From Leguminivora glycinivorella (Eukaryota; Arthropoda; Insecta; Lepidoptera; Tortricidae), in the NCBI RefSeq assembly GCF_023078275.1, contig NC_062998.1, forward strand, positions 18,427,916 through 18,491,915: a DNA stretch of 64,000 nt. Direction: 5' to 3'. The translations under genes were made by a program, and so were the position numbers. Under the pieces are notes generated by a model. It saw only the letters and a list, made by a program, of their open reading frames with translations, searched no databases and had not been told where the DNA came from. This document shows, piece after piece, positions 60,111-64,000 of the stretch; position 1 is the stretch's first letter, and each line of letters starts with the position of its first letter.

Positions 60111-60179
60111 ACTAAAACTTACTTGGACCTAATGCCGCTTAGCAGTATCATAATTAGTTTTGTTAAAAGACTAGTCTTG

Positions 60180-60435
60180 AAGACTTTCAAACCTTAACGA
60201 CTTGCAAACCTTGAAAGTTAAAGCTCAAGCGTTAAAGCTTTCAGCTCAGAAACTGTTCAGAACCTTAACGACTCAAGCTTTTTATGAGCTCTTAAGAGTA
60301 CCTAAGTCTTTAAGACTCGGACTTCATAAAGAGCTTAAGCCCCCGAACCTCGAAGGCCTGAGTCAAGCGTTAAGAGCTCAAACAGAGAGCGTTATAGTCC
60401 GAAAGTATGCTTGTGTATTTATTTTGAACCCTTAA
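60180..60435. repeat. degenerate CTTAA/AAGCTC low-complexity region, part 1
   Basis: The short words CTTAACGAC, AAGCTC, AAGCGTTAA and GACTTAA recur irregularly over 250 bp. A similar stretch is at 61568-61765. Confidence 0.65.
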
Positions 60436-60959
60436 GACGCTGACAACACCCAATGACCTTGACGCTAGCGGACACTGTCTATTCGTATGGGAGTAAGTGA
60501 GAGCGCGATGTCACTAAAAGAGGTCGGGTAGGTACGAAAAGTACGGAAAAATATTAAAATAAAAATAGAAAGATGCATTATTTGTGCAATATGTTTCGTT
60601 AGTGTTTTAGATATGTATATTTTTGTTATTGTAATTTTAATTAAAGACAACTAAGTGAATAATTGAACGACATAGAACCGTTTAATGACGAACTCGAGAC
60701 CAATCTTTGCAATTTTTTTCTATCGAGCTGATTTCATTGAATCGTGTATCGAGTACGGCTATGTTCATTGAAATATAATGAATAATAACATATAATTTAC
60801 TTGCCTTACTAAAACTAATAGTTTCCATAAAAAACTGCGCAAGTAACATCAATTTTGCGCAATTGGGTGTTGTCAGCCCCGTGTGGTAGTGCGCGACTCT
60901 ATTACTAAGACTCCGTTGTCCGTCCATCCGGTCACGTCACCAAACTGTATCCCAGGATA
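60436..60959. other. no feature recognised
   Basis: AT-rich spacer. A GCGCGACTCTATTACTAAGA phrase at 60889 is a fragment of the GGGTTCCGTA-type repeat. Confidence 0.5.
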
Positions 60960-60971
60960 CTAAAAATTAAA

Positions 60972-61193
60972 ATTTTGAAAAAACCCCCGACCGCGACATA
61001 GTGGACCGATTTTCATGAAACATGGCTAAGAACACTCCCGACTAACTCAGCTTTCAAACAAAAAAAACTAAATCGAAATCGGTTCACCCGTTCGGGAGCT
61101 ACGGTGCCACAGACAGACACACACACAGACAAACAGACAGACAGACACGTCAAACTTATAACACCCCGTCGTTTTTGCGTCGGGGGTTAAAAA
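60972..61193 (+). repeat. dispersed repeat (CCCCCGACC...GGGGGTT)
   Basis: GAAAAAACCCCCGACCGCGA, GAAATCGGTTCACCCGTTCG, a CAGACAGACAGACA run and GTTTTTGCGTCGGGGGTTAA. The ends form an imperfect inverted repeat. Common in Lepidoptera. Confidence 0.8.
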
Positions 61194-61252
61194 GTACGGA
61201 AACCTCAATGGGCGAGTCTGACTCGCACTTGACCTATTTTTTATTTCTGTTA

Positions 61253-61568
61253 TGGCCGCTGTACACACATGGCCAACAGTTCCACCAACCCCCTTGGCCA
61301 TGTGTGTAGAGGGCTACTTGGCCGTAAGTTGGCAGTTGGCGCTTGCGCTTGCCGGTTAATTTTACTACGGGGTTATTATTTTTTAATATTTTTTTTCTGA
61401 CAACGTCTATGACCAAGAATTTCCTAGATTTTTTCATTCCACGTCCATCTTTCATGAAGAGCCAATGCCAAGTGATTGGTTCGCCAATGTGTAAACAGCG
61501 GCTCTTATCTTGGCCAAGGGGTTTCACAAAGGGCTGGTGGAACCGTTGGCCATGTGTGTACAGGGGCC
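61253..61568. mobile_element. MITE with CTGTACACACATGGCCAAC ends
   Basis: GGCCGCTGTACACACATGGC and GCCATGTGTGTACAGGGGCC are inverted ends, with inner GGTTCCACC words. About 316 bp. It separates the two halves of the CTTAA-rich region. Confidence 0.85.
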
Positions 61569-61765
61569 TTTAAGCTCAGAACCTTAAAAAAAATAGACTT
61601 AGCCAATCACACCTTCCAGATCAACTTCCAACCTTCAAAGTTTAGGAGGATTTAAAGCTTGAGGCCTAAAGACACGAGGTTTTTGTGCTCGTAAGCAGCA
61701 ACGCGAACTTATTGAGGCTTTAAGGTTTGAGGCTTCAAAACTCAGAAGTCGCGACTCGAGTTTTC
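61569..61765. repeat. degenerate CTTAA/AAGCTC low-complexity region, part 2
   Basis: TTTAAGCTCAGAACCTTAA, TTTAAAGCTTGAGGCCTAAA and CTTTAAGGTTTGAGGCTTCA. Same style as 60180-60435. Confidence 0.6.
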
Positions 61766-61800
61766 TAGTTGATGCCTCGAAGCATAAATTCACAACACTA

Positions 61801-61953
61801 AAGTCAACCCACGATAAGTTTGCAACAATTTTGACAGCCTCGCCGGTGCAACTGTTATTCTAAACGTCAAACTTCGATGAAATGATGACGTTTACTTAAC
61901 CATTACAGAGGCAGGGCTAGCAAAATTGTTGCAAACTTATTGTGGGCTGACTT
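61801..61953. mobile_element. TA-flanked 153-bp MITE, copy 2
   Basis: AAGTCAACCCACGATAAGTT and AACTTATTGTGGGCTGACTT, flanked by TA at 61799-61800 and 61954-61955. The interior is the reverse of the copy at 42790-42942 (ATGATGACGTTTACTTAACC). Confidence 0.92.
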
Positions 61954-62266
61954 TATAACACTAATCATAATGCCCGGGCAACGTGATAAAAAAATGGCAT
62001 TTAGACAAACTTATTAAGACGATACGGTAGGGGTCAATAAAATTATCCATACAAACGCTCTCGACTACTTCCTCCCTGGTTTTTGAAGATAGAGGAATTA
62101 TTTTTTTCAACACAGATTGTTATTATTTTTATCTGTGTCGGACCGTTTTGATTTTTTTGATATTCTGCTTTTTAAAGACTCTAGAGCCAATCAAAAATTT
62201 CCAAAAACGGCCTTTTTCATTGTGGCGCAAAAAAATACTCAAGATTGGTAACAATTAACCAAAAAA

Positions 62267-63588
62267 CCGGCCAAGAGCGTGTCGGGCCACGCTCAGTGTA
62301 GGGTTCCGTAGTTTTCCGTATTTTTCTTAAAAATTACTGAACTTATCAAGTTCAAAACAATTTTCCTAGAAAGTCTTTATAAAGTTCTACTTTTGTGATT
62401 TTTTTCATATTTTTTAAACATATGGTTCAAAAGTTAGAGGGGACACACTTTTTTTTCCTTTAGGTGCGATTATTTCCGAAAATATTAATATTGTCAAAAA
62501 ATGATTTTTGTAAACCCTTATTCATTTTTAAATACCTATCCAACAATATATCACACGTTGGGGTTGGAATTAAAAAAAATCAGTCCCCACTCTACTTGTG
62601 GGGGGGGTACCCTAACAAAACATTTTTTCCACTTTTTATTTTACCACTTTATCGGCGTGATTGTATACATATTGGTACCAAATTTCAGCTGTCTAGTGCT
62701 AACGGTTACTGAGATTATCCGCGGACGGACACAGTGTGGGATCAGACCTCATTTTTGACCATGGTCTTTTTATTGTAAAAACCGGTAGCCTAGACCAAAA
62801 CAATGCTACGACTAAAATTCCCGAATGTCAAATATGACTAGTTAACGAGAAATTATTTTTTGAAATTTTAAAGGGTGAAATCAAAATATCCTGAGAACGG
62901 TATCGATTATCAAAAAAACTTTTCAGAGAACTTATAGAAACCATCTGGAATACTACTATCAAAATATCCTGAGTAATTTTCGATTTTGGTATCGATTATC
63001 AAAAAACATTCCATAGGATCTAATTACTTAATTACTCTATGGGGATTTTATATGGGACGTTTAAACACACCATAATTTCTAGATCCTATGGAATTGCTTA
63101 ATGCAAAAATTATAGCATATAGGGAAGCTAATCACCTTTCAGTAAAAAAATAAAAGAAATGCTAATATACAGGAACTTTCGAGAAAAAAAATCAAAATCG
63201 AAAATTACTAATTTGGTTCTAATACCGATATGAATGATGCTATTACCGTGCTGATTATTCCATACGATAGTATATTGGTAGTTCTATAAGTTCTCTGAAA
63301 AGTGTTTTTTGATAATCGATACCGTTCTCAGGATATTTTGAGTTTTAGTCAATTTTCGGGTACATTTACCCTAAATTTCAAAAAATAATTTCTCGTTAAC
63401 TAGTCATATTTGACATTCGGGAATTTTAGTCGTAGCATTGTTTTGGTCTAGGCTACCGGTTTTTACAATAAAAAGACCATGGTCAAAAATGAGGTCTGAT
63501 CCCACACTGTGGGACGGACGGACGGACGTACAGACAGACATGGCGAAACTATAGGTAAGGGTTCCTAGTTAACTACGGAACCCTAAAA
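62267..63588 (+). repeat. GGGTTCCGTA dispersed repeat, copy 2, split
   Basis: CCGGCCAAGAGCGTGTCGGG to CTACGGAACCCTAAAA, colinear with 38569-39121 but opened at the GGACGGAC run by the MITE at 62731. Confidence 0.9.
62731..63511. mobile_element. 0.78-kb hAT-like inverted-repeat element
   Basis: ACAGTGTGGGATCAGACCTC and GAGGTCTGATCCCACACTGT are exact inverted ends. The arms extend over 100 bp (AAAAACCGGTAGCCTAGACC, GGGAATTTTAGTCGTAGC). GGACGGAC is present on both sides (62723-62730, 63512-63519), an 8-bp duplication typical of hAT, although the target is itself a GGAC repeat. No transposase. Confidence 0.88.
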
Positions 63589-63625
63589 AGCTAAACGGTC
63601 CGACATAGATTATTTCATTGTTATT

Positions 63626-64000
63626 CGATTCTCAAATTTCATTCCGATACACTTATTATCAAATTGTCCAACAATCACGTAGCAATGTGATAAAAAAGGC
63701 GTTTAGACAATGTATAATCACTTTGCCCAATGTAGTTAGGCATTATTCATAATTCCCAACCCTATCCTGTGTATGTTAGCGGATAGATTGGACTGTCCGT
63801 ATATGCGACACTGCTGTGAAATGCATGTTTCCAGCAGTGAATATATATTGTAATTATTATTATTAGTTTAAGTACTAACATTTTAAACGTAAGCTTACTA
63901 ACAAATTGTATGAGTCATTAGTTACTCGAAATAAACAATTTCATTTCATTTCATAATGCCCTTGGTCCATAACATATGCACAAATACGTTTTTGGGGAAT
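63626..64000. other. no gene recognised; AT-rich edge
   Basis: Ends with an ATAAACAATTTCATTTCATTTC run (63931 on) that resembles a LINE tail. Nothing else is definable. Confidence 0.45.

Larger units (their letters stand above)
62035..63625 (-). repeat. dispersed repeat (GGTCCGACACAGAT), copy 2, split
   Basis: 62035-62266 and 63589-63625 together match the reverse of 22640-23010 (CATACAAACGCTCTCGACTA, TCTGTGTCGGACCGTTTTG, then AACGGTCCGACATAGATTA). Interrupted by the GGGTTCCGTA repeat. Confidence 0.8.

Noticed and set aside
1..64000. CRISPR arrays, bacterial operons or prophage
   Set aside because: Intron-containing gene, SINEs and LINEs show a eukaryotic genome; repeats are dispersed or inverted and no spaced short-repeat array is present.

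Overview
The window looks like lepidopteran (moth or butterfly) nuclear DNA: AT-rich, intron-containing and packed with mobile elements. The lineage call rests on dispersed repeats I recognise from Lepidoptera: a tRNA-derived SINE with a GGTTCGAATCC B box, the CCACTGCTGGGC SINE, the GGGTTCCGTA repeat and CTAG-ending Helitron-like tails. No species can be named. Host protein-coding DNA is sparse. There is one clear gene, a Cdc14 dual-specificity phosphatase, spread over about 20 kb in at least 15 exons on the plus strand. There is one weak candidate small gene just 3' of it. Everything else I can read is transposon or repeat.

Layout. 1-12,000: gene-free DNA, three decayed non-LTR retrotransposons (minus at 2.7-4.6 kb, plus at 8.0-9.7 kb, minus at 10.1-11.7 kb), MITEs and an AACCGGTT array. 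12,020-31,238: a deep transposon nest. A 2.03-kb terminal-inverted-repeat element (A, 12829-14854) sits inside a TA-flanked element. An inverted second copy (B) starts at 15369 and ends at 31238. B is interrupted by element C (16864-30686, 9-bp target duplication). C is interrupted by foldback element D (16892-28920, a different 9-bp target duplication). The right arm of D is interrupted by 10.3 kb that ends in a BEL/Pao retrotransposon with an intact 1.74-kb-codon Gag-Pol frame but only a 3' LTR. 31.2-35.6 kb: MITEs, a 0.93-kb palindromic element and a 120-bp tandem repeat.

35,644-56,000: the Cdc14 gene. Exons 1-6 encode the catalytic core with HCKAGLGRTG. Exons 7-15 encode a Ser/Asn/Pro-rich tail. 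Nearly every intron is filled with transposons, including an inverted copy of the 32-33 kb element in intron 6 and a 1-kb palindrome with a tRNA-like loop in intron 7. All exon phases join without a break. 56-64 kb: a possible three-exon gene, an R1-like LINE relic, SINEs, MITEs and a three-level transposon nest.

The host gene and the mobile elements show no functional partnership. The interest is structural: nested insertions datable by their target-site duplications, large inverted repeats around the Cdc14 catalytic exons, and possible alternative Cdc14 C-termini. All calls are from reading the sequence; no alignments or database searches were run.
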